Assembly (NCBI GenBank): GCA_964399165.1
Contig: CAYNPO010000016.1
Coordinates: 8,053 to 72,052 of the forward strand
DNA: 64,000 nt
Direction of reading: 5' to 3'
From: UBA6144 sp964399165
GTDB lineage: Bacteria; Bdellovibrionota; Bacteriovoracia; Bacteriovoracales; Bacteriovoracaceae
Under the pieces are notes generated by a model. That model ran no database searches and was not told where the DNA came from. It worked only from the letters and a program-made list of their open reading frames with translations. This document shows, in pieces, positions 16,801 to 25,178 of this stretch. Each line of letters begins with the position of its first letter. Positions within the stretch are counted from its first letter, which is position 1. The translations under genes and the position numbers were made by a program.

Positions 16801-18858
16801 GTCGTACGTGCGGTCTTTCTGCACTGTCACCACGGCCGGCGCGCGGGGGGCGGTGGCCTGCTTGTTGAACGAGCCGTAGATCTCGTGGAAGCCCACGTAG
16901 GCCGAGGCGTTGTTGGGCTTGAAAGCGTCTGAGTTGGTGTAATTGAACTCAAGTCCTTCTTGGGCGGGGGCGGTGGCGCCGGAGTCGCCGTCCCAGACTA
17001 CGCCATTGACGTCGTAGTAGCGGGAGGGGACGGTCTTGCTGTTGAGGTAGACCACCTGGTGGAGGGGGCCATCTCCTTCGTCGGAGCCCGTGAATAGGCA
17101 CTCGTAGTCTACGATGGAGGTGACGCCGTTCACCGTTTTGGTCTTGGGTTTGAGGTTGCAGTTGTCCTCGTTGCACTCGCAAATGGCGTTGACCCGAGCT
17201 TGGGCTGCATCCCGGCCCGCGAGCAGATGAGACACATTGGAGGTCACGTAGTAAGTGATTTCCACCGTCTGATTAGTGGTCACGGGCATGATGAAGTTGA
17301 TGTTTTGCCCGGACACGACCCAGGTGGAGGGAGACGCCGCCACGTTGGTGCCTCCGATTTTCACCGCGGGCGGGTTGCCGCCGGCGAGGTTGGCGTAGGA
17401 CGGAAGTTTGAACAAGGGGCTGTTGGCGTGGTCGGTGGGGCGTGGGGGCGTGGAGACCTGGCCCTGGACGTAGGTTTTCCGGCAACGGGCCAGTGAACTG
17501 GTTAGCCGTTCACAAGTGGCGTCCATTTTGTAGCGCAGGACGAGCGTGTCGTCCTGGAGGGCGGCTGTGGCCGTCTTCGTGACTTCCGCAGTCTGGGCGT
17601 TGGTTAGGTCGGCATTTCCGGTGCCCAGCAATTGGTGACTGCCGTTCAAGGTGGTGGAGTCGCTTCCGGCCAGGCCCTCGCGATAGAGTACCTGTTCGCC
17701 GTATCGGATCTCGTAGAGCGAATTGGCAGATAGGGCATTGCCGGTCCAGGAGAAATTGTTGTCGTCCTTGCGGGCGCTGAAGACGCGGTTGGCGGGCACG
17801 CCAGAGGAGATGAGGGCAGAAGCGTTTTCGGTGCGGACCGCGCAGTAACCCATCTCGTCCCACTGGGCGTTGAGGCACTGGTGGAGGTCCCGCAACTCGT
17901 TGAGGCGCTTGAGGGCCTCGAAGTCGGCATCTACCGGGTCGGGATCGCTGCTACCGCCACCCGTGCTCTGGGGGCAGATGTAGAAGTAGTGGGGGTAGAC
18001 GGAGTACCGGGCGGGGTTGTTCTGCACGTCCGCCAGGGCAGAGAGGAAACCGCTGGAAGACTGGTCCACGCCGTTCTTAATGGCCTTATCCACCACGCAT
18101 TGGCCGTCCAGGCAGCAACTGTATCCCTGGGCGGTGCAGGCGGAGTGGGCCGAGCAGCTGAGGCTACCGCCGCCACCCGTGGTAGACACCGGCTGGAGGC
18201 GCAGCTTGAGGGCGGAGAGGTCTACGCTGCCCACGGCGCTACCGGAGTCGAAATAGGCGGCGAGATTCTCGCCGATGGTGGAGCCTGCGCAGTCTTGGCA
18301 GAGATCGGCTATTCCGAACTTGAGGGGGGCACCAGCGCCGTAGAGCTGGGTTTTGGTGGCCATGATGCCGGTGGTGAGACAGTCCTGCTGGTTCCTCTGC
18401 ACATCATTAGGGTAGAGCAACCAGTGGTAGGTCACGGTGGCGGAGCTAGCGGATTGAGACACGACCTGGCGGCGGCGCACGGCCGAGAGAACCAGCACCG
18501 GACTCGGCGTCTTGTGCTTATACTGAACCATCAAGCAAACTTTGGCGTCGGCCGGAAGCGCCGCCACCCGAGCTTGGACCTGTTTGCCCCAGAGCATGAA
18601 GGTGGCTTCCTCGTCCAAAGGGACGGTCAATGTGTCGAATACGCGCACGCCGGCGTAATGGAAGAAGTTGCGCTCATCACCGAAGTCCGCCAACGTTTCC
18701 GTGCCCCCTCCACCGCCGTCTTCTTGTCCACCGGCATTGAGGAGAGCTTGTTGCTTGGGGGCCTGTCCGAGGCATGAGGCGAGGGAAAGCAAAAGGAGGG
18801 TGACCCAGGCACGCTGGGCGAACAGGCGGGTAAGGGGGAAGCGGGAACGTTCCATCAT
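13864..18858 (-). CDS. Giant cysteine-rich lipoprotein, unknown function
   Basis: 1664 residues. The signal peptide ends in LSLASC (lipidated Cys near residue 29), so it is an envelope lipoprotein. The N-terminal half contains Asn/Ser/Thr-rich beta-type sequence. The whole chain is studded with CxxC, CC and isolated Cys. CC pairs at about residues 248, 1240, 1347, 1514, 1531, 1545 and 1596 recur in a CC-(T/S/L/V)-x pattern (CCLDGQC, CCTGHW, CCTGTL, CCSGRL), concentrated at the C-terminus. Extensive disulfide bonding is implied. No enzymatic motif or known family recognised. Either of two adjacent ATGs (18858, 18855) could start it, after GAGAGGAG. A FliA-like promoter lies upstream. It is the largest gene in the window. 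Confidence 0.8.
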   Translation of the reverse strand: MMERSRFPLTRLFAQRAWVTLLLLSLASCLGQAPKQQALLNAGGQEDGGGGGTETLADFGDERNFFHYAGVRVFDTLTVPLDEEATFMLWGKQVQARVAALPADAKVCLMVQYKHKTPSPVLVLSAVRRRQVVSQSASSATVTYHWLLYPNDVQRNQQDCLTTGIMATKTQLYGAGAPLKFGIADLCQDCAGSTIGENLAAYFDSGSAVGSVDLSALKLRLQPVSTTGGGGSLSCSAHSACTAQGYSCCLDGQCVVDKAIKNGVDQSSSGFLSALADVQNNPARYSVYPHYFYICPQSTGGGSSDPDPVDADFEALKRLNELRDLHQCLNAQWDEMGYCAVRTENASALISSGVPANRVFSARKDDNNFSWTGNALSANSLYEIRYGEQVLYREGLAGSDSTTLNGSHQLLGTGNADLTNAQTAEVTKTATAALQDDTLVLRYKMDATCERLTSSLARCRKTYVQGQVSTPPRPTDHANSPLFKLPSYANLAGGNPPAVKIGGTNVAASPSTWVVSGQNINFIMPVTTNQTVEITYYVTSNVSHLLAGRDAAQARVNAICECNEDNCNLKPKTKTVNGVTSIVDYECLFTGSDEGDGPLHQVVYLNSKTVPSRYYDVNGVVWDGDSGATAPAQEGLEFNYTNSDAFKPNNASAYVGFHEIYGSFNKQATAPRAPAVVTVQKDRTYDIYVDSGGVTNCANCGNDPYQPLLKLFPQTFTGRGGGYQPNLRNASRTSSSAVYRADDLLFGRACFVPATMLPWSHATGSDLPTQRKRRLAAQHFYYANGYQRDWYGFDYGAVIGSYDGVTWFAIGNERRIKATGTKLLLAVNMPFGDLSESGSLKVVVSENAVVDAGSNVDHDTESDGAECQKNHFCSSDDDCLRQLGYDYSCQTVTGITSPWPRFDNAGNEYVASESRTLISLLGGANGQSKRCVYRGRGAPCAPDLASLGSTYNGTSLPGLAACSPNHYCARLDGGSRFNTAISRWARSPESQNLLGDQGVRDTVGLGARVVGRPQDYYGTKSPASINSSAWGFGATNLRDHLMTSVGVQAVCLPGRDVASTTYGLAHSRIPSASDKEAADRMFGVGPTVKLTSAGTKKSSTALAFCPATEAGTYIHHTASRSTQASVVAVAQNIPTAVLDMTEFSALNLLNTSAGSAATAVGYQRHACLRAPGAPCFSDLECAPAPFVANKMKTLGDWGGFANNTAEQNFWKEDLTCGNPEPTKLYDSTLNASFDAKSNKCCRMTGKTIQVYSQYDQDTSFTACVAKPGGGRQPAIAGVTTDFNSTTRYTRNHTVFDQVSCVDPTAPSTQSFPALVVPTARTVAGNGLAVEFILNQYKTLDLMNSRTCCTGHWVRSFASENGGGHTWGEAKSQSIAKDIFYAWNWFYDQKFSTLLDETENLACSNTNFGTLSCEIRNLSEAQGNTYLKWIDRFELVGIPQVLIPFPSDAGVEKLVDENQASREGLGDPLDDTLKTPLVEDVSGGGTDYISAASYDKLEIGAGKLKKVFSEKEFNCCVPAGGKVPEGATANTCCTGTLTNQGGPTRCCLGDFADVTVYLNRYVSSEGRGLPDSSYDSETGYIKDPAQVYAIAQAKKLCCSGRLVMGRAISDLYIPLEGGGINPAGKTRRFTYRSDAVDNNEDTGVAGDVYDAGFRWNNHWYCEPSN

Positions 18859-18885
18859 GGCCCGTTAGTACTCCTCTCGAGGAAT

Positions 18886-18914
18886 GTATCGGTTGTCTCA
18901 CCCCGTCCGTTTTA
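18886..18914 (-). promoter_or_regulatory. FliA-like promoter of the giant lipoprotein
   Basis: Minus strand TAAA (18911-18914), 17-base spacer, ACCGATAC (18886-18893), 6/8 match to the sigma-28 -10 box. The spacer is two bases longer than ideal, so this is weaker than the sites at 10656 and 24096. Confidence 0.45.
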
Positions 18915-18955
18915 AGGCCTTTCCTCTGGAAGCAAGATTTGCCGGGCAAGGATTC

Positions 18956-18982
18956 TAAGGGGATAGAGGAAGTGCCCGACAT
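18956..18982 (+). promoter_or_regulatory. Possible weak FliA-like promoter of the 19042 gene
   Basis: TAAG (18956-18959), 15 bases, CCCGACAT (18975-18982), 5/8 match to GCCGATAA. It is divergent from the similar site for the giant lipoprotein. No good sigma-70 alternative was seen before the ATG at 19042. Confidence 0.3.
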
Positions 18983-19041
18983 TCGCGCTCAAGTGCTTGA
19001 GGCAAACTACCGAAGCGAGGGAATGATGTAGGGAGGAGAGC

Positions 19042-19410
19042 ATGAAAACTTGGGTGATGGTGTTGGCGTTGAGTTTATCCACTTCCGGCTTAGCCATGCG
19101 AAACCAAGACTTGGCCGAGATACCCGAGGAGCAAGCCGATGCTCAGGAAGAATTCGGCCCGGCCACGGTGGAGCGTTCCTTGGCCAGAATGGTCAAAGAA
19201 AGAAAAATCTCGCCCCAACACGCCAACATCACGCGTTCGTTCCTCGCCAACCTCAGTCCTCAGCAATGGGAGTGCCTCAAGGCGAAAATGGCGCTCGGGG
19301 GAGACGACTTCAAAGAGGCCATCATGGCCTGTTACAACTCGGCATCAGGACGAGTCCCGGCGTCTTCAGGTGACGCTGGGGCTTCGAAGAGAATCATGGA
19401 GAAGGAATAA
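19042..19410 (+). CDS. Small secreted protein, unknown function
   Basis: 122 residues. A signal peptide (cleavage after about residue 18, STSGLA) is followed by a charged, mostly helical mature chain (PATVERSLARMVKERK, SPQHANITRSFLANLS) with two Cys residues. A strong Shine-Dalgarno (GGGAGGAGAGC) precedes the ATG at 19042. Its last 45 bases overlap the convergent cinA gene. It is divergent from the giant lipoprotein gene. No family recognised. Confidence 0.7.
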   Translation: MKTWVMVLALSLSTSGLAMRNQDLAEIPEEQADAQEEFGPATVERSLARMVKERKISPQHANITRSFLANLSPQQWECLKAKMALGGDDFKEAIMACYNSASGRVPASSGDAGASKRIMEKE

Positions 19411-20613
19411 GCCGGCCTGGGAGAAGCGCGTCTTCAGGCTTTCGCGGTCTCCTTTGAAAGTAAAAATCCGTGCTTGATCCCCGTCCACCGTGGCCACTCC
19501 CACCCACAATGTGCCCACCGGCTTTTCGGCGGACCCTCCTCCGGGGCCGGCGATGCCGGTGAGGGAAACCGCGATGTCCGCTCCGGTGCGCTCCCGTAAT
19601 CCCCGGGCCATTTCCCGCGCACAGGCTTCTGACACCGCCCCATGGGTCCGCAGGGTTTCCTCCCGCACGCCCAGGAAGCTGGTCTTTACAGCGTTGTCGT
19701 AGCTCACCACGCCCCCTAGGAAAACTTGGCTTGAACCCGGGACGTTGGTGATCCGGTGGGAACACAGTCCTCCGGTACAGGACTCGGCAAACGCGATCTT
19801 GAGGACCCGGGCCGCGGCCTTGGTCACGATGACTTCCTCCAAGCTTTCGTGCCCCACGTGCCAAACGTGGGGGGCGAGGGGAGATGCCGAGACAAGGGCG
19901 CGGGCCTCGCTCTCGGCACGCTCCACCTGCTCTCGTGTCCCTCGCAATGCGATTCCCACGTCCACACTGAGGGGGTGCGGGAGGGAGCTGACTTGGCCGA
20001 AACGCGACAACGCCTCCCAAAGACCAGGACAGAGCGTGCCGAAGATTTTTTCTTCCGCAACTCCCTGGGTGCGGAAGTTGAGGAGTTTGACTACGGGTAG
20101 GCCTTGCGTCTCGGCGAAGCGCGGGAAATGGGCCTCCAGCATATCGCGAAATTCCTTGGGCACTCCGGGTGCCGCAAGCAGACTTTTGCCGCCGGAGGTG
20201 AAATGGAGGCCAGGGGCGAAGCCGCTGGGGTTGGAGAGGGGAGCGAAGCCCTCCGGCAGATATCCATAACCGTGGCCTTCGGGTAACTCACGCCCCATGC
20301 GGCGATAGTGGGCTTCGGCGCAGGCGCGTGCTTCTGGCGAAGGGTGGATGAGCTTGCCGAAGTAATTCCCGAGAGCCTGCTTGGTCACGTCGTCGGGGGT
20401 AGGACCCAGTCCACCGGAGCACACCACCAGGTCGCACCCTCCGTAGAGGTGGTCCAGGGCCGCACGGATCTGCTCCTCCCCATCGCCCGCGGTGGCGCAG
20501 GCTTGGAGGGCCAGGTTCCAGGGCCGCAGGAAACGCGCCAGCCACGGTCCGTTGGCGTCTTGGATCTTGCCTTGAAGGATCTCGTCACCGATGGCCAAAA
20601 AACCGATTTTCAT
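19366..20613 (-). CDS. cinA: CinA-like protein (NMN amidohydrolase / MoCF-type domain)
   Basis: 415 residues from the ATG at 20613 (MKIGFLAIGDEILQG), preceded by GGAG; the longer frame adds 17 unlikely residues. The N-terminal half is a MoCF/CinA domain (GDEILQGKIQDANGPWLAR, SGGLGPTPDDVT). The C-terminal half is a PncC-type nicotinamide-nucleotide amidase domain (FAESCTGGLCSHRITNVPGS, SLTGIAGPGGGS, KPVGTLWVGVA). The family deamidates NMN in NAD salvage and is historically linked to competence and DNA damage. The 3' end overlaps the small secreted-protein gene. It is divergent from the flavoprotein at 20673. Confidence 0.92.
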   Translation of the reverse strand: MKIGFLAIGDEILQGKIQDANGPWLARFLRPWNLALQACATAGDGEEQIRAALDHLYGGCDLVVCSGGLGPTPDDVTKQALGNYFGKLIHPSPEARACAEAHYRRMGRELPEGHGYGYLPEGFAPLSNPSGFAPGLHFTSGGKSLLAAPGVPKEFRDMLEAHFPRFAETQGLPVVKLLNFRTQGVAEEKIFGTLCPGLWEALSRFGQVSSLPHPLSVDVGIALRGTREQVERAESEARALVSASPLAPHVWHVGHESLEEVIVTKAAARVLKIAFAESCTGGLCSHRITNVPGSSQVFLGGVVSYDNAVKTSFLGVREETLRTHGAVSEACAREMARGLRERTGADIAVSLTGIAGPGGGSAEKPVGTLWVGVATVDGDQARIFTFKGDRESLKTRFSQAGLFLLHDSLRSPSVT

Positions 20614-20672
20614 GGGCGTCTCCGCTGACCGGGAAGTATAGACGGAAGCCGGCAAGAGGGCCATAAAGGGAC

Positions 20673-22238
20673 ATGCCCCGCCAGCTTAGTTTTACCCTAC
20701 CCTTCGATGCCGACGTGCGGGCGTACGTGCGCCGCGAGTTCCCGGACGTGGGGGAATTCCGGGTGGTGTCCCAAAGCCTGGACGCCCGGGGGGCTCCCCG
20801 CGGGCGCACCCCCACCTACCATTACACGGTGGAAGCCTGGAACAAAGGCGAGCTTCCGGAGGAAGCTCCCCGGGCCATTCCCCGTTTCACCCCTTTGGCC
20901 AAGCCGCCGCTCATCATCGGAGCGGGCCCCGCGGGCCTCTTCTGCGCCGTCAGGCTCGCCGAGTACGGCATCCCCTCCATCGTGCTCGAGCGCGGAGACG
21001 ACGCCTCCCGGCGGATGCTGAAGATCGCCCGCTTCTGGCGCCATGGCGAACTCGACCCCGACACCAACGTTTGCTTTGGCGAAGGCGGGGCCGGCCTCTA
21101 CAGCGACGGCAAGCTCATCACGCGGGTGAAGTCTGAGCACATTGGTTACGTGATGAACAAGCTGGTGGACTTCGGCGCGCCCCCTGAGACGGCCTACGTT
21201 TCCAATCCCCACCTCGGCTCCAACAAGATCCGCGACATCATCGGACGCGTTTCCGGTTGGCTGCGCGCCCAAGGCACGGTCATCCGGCCCAACACCGCGG
21301 TAGAGCGCCTCTTATACCAAGGTAAGCGCGTGGTGGGAGTGGAACTCAGGGGAGGGGAGAAGCTCTTCTCCGACCACGTGGTGCTGGCGGCGGGCCACTC
21401 CGCCCACGACGTGTTCGCGCACCTGCTGGATAACGGCGTGGCCATGAAGGCCAAGGATTTTTCCGTCGGCGTGCGCATCGAGCACCCCCGCCGCCACATT
21501 GACCGCATCCAGCATGGACAGTGGTGCGAGGCACCCGAGCTCGGCGCTGCCCGCTACCGCCTGAGTTGGCATGACCATTCCACCGACACAGGTGTTTACA
21601 GTTTTTGCATGTGCCCAGGAGGCTACGTGCTCTCCTCTGGGACTGAAGCGGACGGGCTGGTGGTGAACGGCATGTCGAATTACGCGCGTAATTCACCCTG
21701 GTCAAACGCTGCGTTGGTGGTGACGGTGAAAGCGGACCGCCTGCCCGAGCAGGACCTCTTGGCCGGCATGCGCTTTCAGATAGGCATCGAGCGTGCGGCC
21801 TTCGAGGCCTCCAAAACCCACGCCACGGGCCGGGAGATCCCCGCCATGACGGTGAAGGAGTTCTTGGCGGGTAAGCTGGATCAGCGGCCCCTGCCGCCCA
21901 CATCGTGCCCTTCCCGCGTGTTCAAGGCCGACATTCGTGCCTTCTTTCCGGCCGACTTGGTCGCCCACTTGGCAGCGGGGCTAAAGCACTTCGAGAAGAA
22001 TCTCCCGGGGTTTATCCACGGAGACGCTTTGCTCTTGGCGCCGGAAACGCGGACTTCCTCTCCGTTGACCATTCTGCGCGACCGAGATCGCTACGTGTCC
22101 GTGTCGCACGAGGGACTGTACCCGTGCGGAGAGGGCGCAGGCTACGCGGGCGGAATCACGTCCGCTGCTGTTGATGGCGTGAGGGTGGCCCACGCGATCC
22201 TCACGGAGGAAAAGCTTTTGCCTCCCCAGGCGCCCTGA
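20673..22238 (+). CDS. FAD-dependent dehydrogenase-like protein (COG2509 type)
   Basis: 521 residues. The Rossmann FAD motif IGAGPAGLFCAVRLAEYG lies near residue 90, after an N-terminal extension that is typical of the uncharacterised COG2509 flavoproteins. Other conserved family features are CFGEGGAGLYSDGKL, NPHLGSNKIRDIIGR, LAAGHSAHDVF, FCMCPGGYVLSSGTEADGLVVNG and the C-terminal YPCGEGAGYAGGITSAAVDGVRVA. Family members bind FAD but their physiological substrate is unknown. The ATG at 20673 follows AAAGGG closely. The next gene, typA, starts 34 bases after the stop but has its own promoter within the 3' end of this gene. Confidence 0.85.
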   Translation: MPRQLSFTLPFDADVRAYVRREFPDVGEFRVVSQSLDARGAPRGRTPTYHYTVEAWNKGELPEEAPRAIPRFTPLAKPPLIIGAGPAGLFCAVRLAEYGIPSIVLERGDDASRRMLKIARFWRHGELDPDTNVCFGEGGAGLYSDGKLITRVKSEHIGYVMNKLVDFGAPPETAYVSNPHLGSNKIRDIIGRVSGWLRAQGTVIRPNTAVERLLYQGKRVVGVELRGGEKLFSDHVVLAAGHSAHDVFAHLLDNGVAMKAKDFSVGVRIEHPRRHIDRIQHGQWCEAPELGAARYRLSWHDHSTDTGVYSFCMCPGGYVLSSGTEADGLVVNGMSNYARNSPWSNAALVVTVKADRLPEQDLLAGMRFQIGIERAAFEASKTHATGREIPAMTVKEFLAGKLDQRPLPPTSCPSRVFKADIRAFFPADLVAHLAAGLKHFEKNLPGFIHGDALLLAPETRTSSPLTILRDRDRYVSVSHEGLYPCGEGAGYAGGITSAAVDGVRVAHAILTEEKLLPPQAP

Positions 22239-22246
22239 GTTATATT
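22218..22246 (+). promoter_or_regulatory. Sigma-70-like promoter of typA
   Basis: TTGCCT (22218-22223), 17-base spacer, TATATT (22241-22246). It overlaps the last codons of the upstream flavoprotein gene; the ATG is at 22273. Confidence 0.6.
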
Positions 22247-22272
22247 ACGGCCTTACAAAGGACATCCCCCGC

Positions 22273-24081
22273 ATGAAATTGAAGAACATCGCTGTGGTGG
22301 CGCACGTCGACCACGGGAAAACTACGCTCGTCGACGAACTCCTCAAGCAGTCTGGCCTCTTCGCCGCCCATGAGCAGGTGAATGAGCGCGTGATGGACTC
22401 CGGCGAACTTGAGCGCGAACGGGGGATCACCATCCGCGCCAAGAACTGCGCCTTCCGTTGGAACGACACCAAGATCAACTTGCTGGACACCCCCGGGCAC
22501 GCCGATTTCGGCGGCGAGGTGGAGCGTTCACTGATGATGGTGGACGGGGTGCTCCTGCTGGTTGACGCTTCCGAAGGGCCCCTGCCCCAAACCCGCTTCG
22601 TGCTCACCAAGGCCCTCGAGCGCGACATCAAGATCGGTGTGTTCATCAACAAGGTGGACCGTCCCGACCAACGCATCGACGAGGTCCGCGGCGAGGTGGA
22701 GGATCTCCTGCTCGAGATCGTGGCCCAGATCGACAAGGACGTGGACCTGGATATCCCGTTCTACTACGGCTCTGGCCGCCATGGGTACGCCTCCAAGGAC
22801 CAGAACCGCCGTGAAGGCGACATGAAGCCTCTCCTGGACTTCTTCACCAGCGACTACTACCCCGAGCCCAAGTTCGACAAAACCGGCCCCCTGCAGCTCC
22901 TGGTGACCAACCTGAGTTACTCCAACTACCTCGGCGCCCTCATGGTGGGCCGTATCCAGCGCGGCGTGATCCAAAACGCTAAGCAGGCCATGTGGATGGG
23001 CCGCGATGGCAAGACCAAGACATTTAAAGTCACAGGCGTGCAGATCTTTGATGGCCTGGGAATGGCCTCCGTCGAGTCCGCTGAGGCCGGCGAAATCGTC
23101 ATCATCTCCGGTTTCGAGGATGGGGACATCGGCGACACCATCGCCGACCCGCAAAAGCCCGAAGTGCTCCCGCGCATCGAGGTCGAACCTCCCACCGTGA
23201 GCGTGCAGGTGTCCGTGAGCACCAGCCCCATGTCCGGCCGCGAGGGCGAGTACCTTACCAGCCGCCGCCTGGAAGAGTTCCTGCTGGACGCCGTCCGCAA
23301 GAACGTGTCCCTCAAGTTCGCACCCACCGACGATCCCAAGGTCTTCACCCTCAAGGCCCGTGGCGAACTCCAGATCGCCGTAGTGTTCGAGGAAATCCGC
23401 CGGCAGGGCTATGAGCTCATGATCGCGCGTCCCCAGGTCATCACCCGCGAAGTGGATGGCCAGCTGGAGGAGCCGTACGAGCGCCTGGTGCTGGACGTGC
23501 CCAACGACGCCACCGGCGCCATCACAGAGAAGCTCGCCGCCAGGAAGGGCGTCATGGCCAACATGATGAACTACGGCGACGGCCGCACCCGCATGGAGTT
23601 CGAGATCCCCTCCCGCGGCCTCATCGGCTACCGCTCCGTGTTCCTCACGGACACCAAGGGACAGGGCCTCATGTCCTCCTACTTCCTGGGTTATCGCCCC
23701 CACGTGGGAAAGATGCTTTCGCGCCAGAACGGTGCGCTGGTCTCCGACCGCGCCGGCAAGTCCACCCCCTACGCGCTCTTCAATCTCCTCAGCTCGGGCA
23801 AGCAGTTCATCAAGCCCACCGAGGAAGTCTATGAGGGGATGGTGGTGGGGGAGCACACCCGTCCCAACGACCTGAACCTCAACGTCTGCCGCGAGAAGCA
23901 CCTGTCTTCCGTGCGGACCGCGGGCAAGGACGAGAACATCATCCTGCCCCCCATCCCGCCCCGGACCTTGGAGTGGGCCCTGGACTGGATCGACGAGGAT
24001 GAGTGGGTGGAAGTAACCCCCAAAAACATCCGTATCCGTAAGAAAATCCTGCCTGCTAACCAGAGGACCGTGGTCCGGTAA
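22273..24081 (+). CDS. typA: Ribosome-associated GTPase TypA/BipA
   Basis: 602 residues, normal for BipA, a translational GTPase that binds 70S ribosomes and helps large-subunit assembly and stress adaptation. G1 AHVDHGKTTL, the switch-I segment containing RERGITI, G3 DTPGHADFGGEVER and G4 NKVDRP are intact. The later part carries the EF-G-like domains and the BipA-specific C-terminal domain (GYRSVFLTDTKGQGLMSS, LSSGKQFIKPTEEVYEGM). The ATG at 22273 follows AAAGGA at a somewhat long spacing. Confidence 0.96.
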   Translation: MKLKNIAVVAHVDHGKTTLVDELLKQSGLFAAHEQVNERVMDSGELERERGITIRAKNCAFRWNDTKINLLDTPGHADFGGEVERSLMMVDGVLLLVDASEGPLPQTRFVLTKALERDIKIGVFINKVDRPDQRIDEVRGEVEDLLLEIVAQIDKDVDLDIPFYYGSGRHGYASKDQNRREGDMKPLLDFFTSDYYPEPKFDKTGPLQLLVTNLSYSNYLGALMVGRIQRGVIQNAKQAMWMGRDGKTKTFKVTGVQIFDGLGMASVESAEAGEIVIISGFEDGDIGDTIADPQKPEVLPRIEVEPPTVSVQVSVSTSPMSGREGEYLTSRRLEEFLLDAVRKNVSLKFAPTDDPKVFTLKARGELQIAVVFEEIRRQGYELMIARPQVITREVDGQLEEPYERLVLDVPNDATGAITEKLAARKGVMANMMNYGDGRTRMEFEIPSRGLIGYRSVFLTDTKGQGLMSSYFLGYRPHVGKMLSRQNGALVSDRAGKSTPYALFNLLSSGKQFIKPTEEVYEGMVVGEHTRPNDLNLNVCREKHLSSVRTAGKDENIILPPIPPRTLEWALDWIDEDEWVEVTPKNIRIRKKILPANQRTVVR

Positions 24082-24095
24082 AGCGTCTTTTCGCT

Positions 24096-24122
24096 TAAGC
24101 CCCGGGGGCCTTCGTCCGATGA
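24096..24122 (+). promoter_or_regulatory. FliA (sigma-28)-like promoter of the 24141 gene
   Basis: TAAG (24096-24099), exactly 15 bases, TCCGATGA (24115-24122): 3/4 and 6/8 matches to TAAA-N15-GCCGATAA, ending 18 bases before the ATG at 24141. Confidence 0.55.
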
Positions 24123-24140
24123 ATTCGGTACGGAGGCTCC

Positions 24141-24392
24141 ATGAAATTCTTCATCGCACTTACCCTCACCATCCTCAGCACCAGCGTGTCCGCTCGTCCG
24201 GAACGCGGCCATATGTTTAATGAAGTGCTGATGAAAGGGGTGAAGGAAGAAGTGAAGCAGGACGACCAGGCGTTCCGGAAGGTTGTCCCGGCGCCTGCCC
24301 GCGCTCCCGCTTCCGTGCCGACACCGGAGCAGGGGAAGCGTCCGGAGAAGATTGAGCGGCAGTTGGATCAGATGGGGAAGCAGAGCTGGTAA
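24141..24392 (+). CDS. Small secreted protein, unknown function
   Basis: 83 residues. A signal peptide (cleavage about residue 18, TSVSA) precedes a short, highly charged mature peptide of about 65 residues with no Cys and a Pro/Ala-rich middle. The ATG at 24141 follows GGAGGCTCC. It is monocistronic between a FliA-like promoter and a strong terminator. No family recognised. Confidence 0.7.
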   Translation: MKFFIALTLTILSTSVSARPERGHMFNEVLMKGVKEEVKQDDQAFRKVVPAPARAPASVPTPEQGKRPEKIERQLDQMGKQSW

Positions 24393-24395
24393 AAC

Positions 24396-24418
24396 AAAGG
24401 GCCCTTCCGGGCCCTTTT
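24396..24418. terminator. Bidirectional terminator between 24141 gene and slipin gene
   Basis: AAAGGGCCC (24396-24404), loop TTCC, GGGCCCTTTT (24409-24418). The A-run before and T-run after the stem suit both convergent genes. Confidence 0.85.
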
Positions 24419-24423
24419 CAGTT

Positions 24424-25167
24424 TTATTTTACGAGCTTACTGAGAATGTCCACCGGAAAGGGAAAGAACGTGGTGGTGTTATTCCCCCCGCTAGCGATCT
24501 CCCGCATGGTCTCCAAGTAGCGCAGGGTGATCCCTTCCTTCTGGGCACCCAAGACCGCGGCGGCCTCGGAGAGCTTCTGGGAGGCCATGAGTTCCCCCTC
24601 AGCGGAGATGATCTTGGCGCGCTTCTCGCGCTCGGCCTCGGCCTGCTTGGCCATCGCCCGCTGCATCTCAACGGGTAAGTCGATGGCCTTAACTTCCACG
24701 TTGGTCACCTTGATTCCCCATGGCTCGGTCAGATCGTCCAGGATTTCCTGGAGGCGGCCGTTGATCTTGTCCCGGTGGGCGAGGATTTCGTCCAGCTCAT
24801 ACTGGCCGATCACGGAGCGCAGGGTGGTTTGAGCGATCTGGGCGGTGGCATGGTAGTAGTTCTCCACGCTGACGATGGCCTTGCCGGGCTCCGAGACCCG
24901 GAAGTAGACCACGCCGTTCACCTTCAGGGTCACGTTGTCCTTGGAGATGATGTCTTGGCCGGGGACATCCATGGTCACCAGGCGCAGATCGACTTTGACC
25001 ATTTTTTCCACGCCGGGGATGAGGATGATGAGGCCTGGGCCGCGGATGCCGGCAAATTTACCCAGTCGAAAAACAACGCCGCGCTCGTATTCGTTGAGGA
25101 TTTTGAAGGTGCTGAACAGCAGGGCCGCCAGCACGACGAGGAAGGGGAGAGTGGTCACGAAACCCAT
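24424..25167 (-). CDS. Slipin / stomatin-like SPFH (band 7) membrane protein
   Basis: 247 residues. A single N-terminal transmembrane helix (about 4-22) is followed by an SPFH domain (EYERGVVFRLGKFAG, GPGLIILIPGVEKMVKVDLR, VTLKVNGVVYFRV) and a helical C-terminus (AMAKQAEAEREKRAKIISAEGE split over about 170-195) that drives oligomerisation. Bacterial slipins form large membrane ring assemblies. They are almost always encoded next to NfeD, whose gene lies immediately upstream here (11-base gap), so the pair works as a membrane-quality or microdomain module. Confidence 0.92.
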   Translation of the reverse strand: MGFVTTLPFLVVLAALLFSTFKILNEYERGVVFRLGKFAGIRGPGLIILIPGVEKMVKVDLRLVTMDVPGQDIISKDNVTLKVNGVVYFRVSEPGKAIVSVENYYHATAQIAQTTLRSVIGQYELDEILAHRDKINGRLQEILDDLTEPWGIKVTNVEVKAIDLPVEMQRAMAKQAEAEREKRAKIISAEGELMASQKLSEAAAVLGAQKEGITLRYLETMREIASGGNNTTTFFPFPVDILSKLVK

Positions 25168-25178
25168 GTCAGTGCTCC

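Noticed and set aside
22528..23901. 457-codon open frame antisense to typA
   Set aside because: typA is unmistakable in the other strand; the antisense product has no motif and biased composition.
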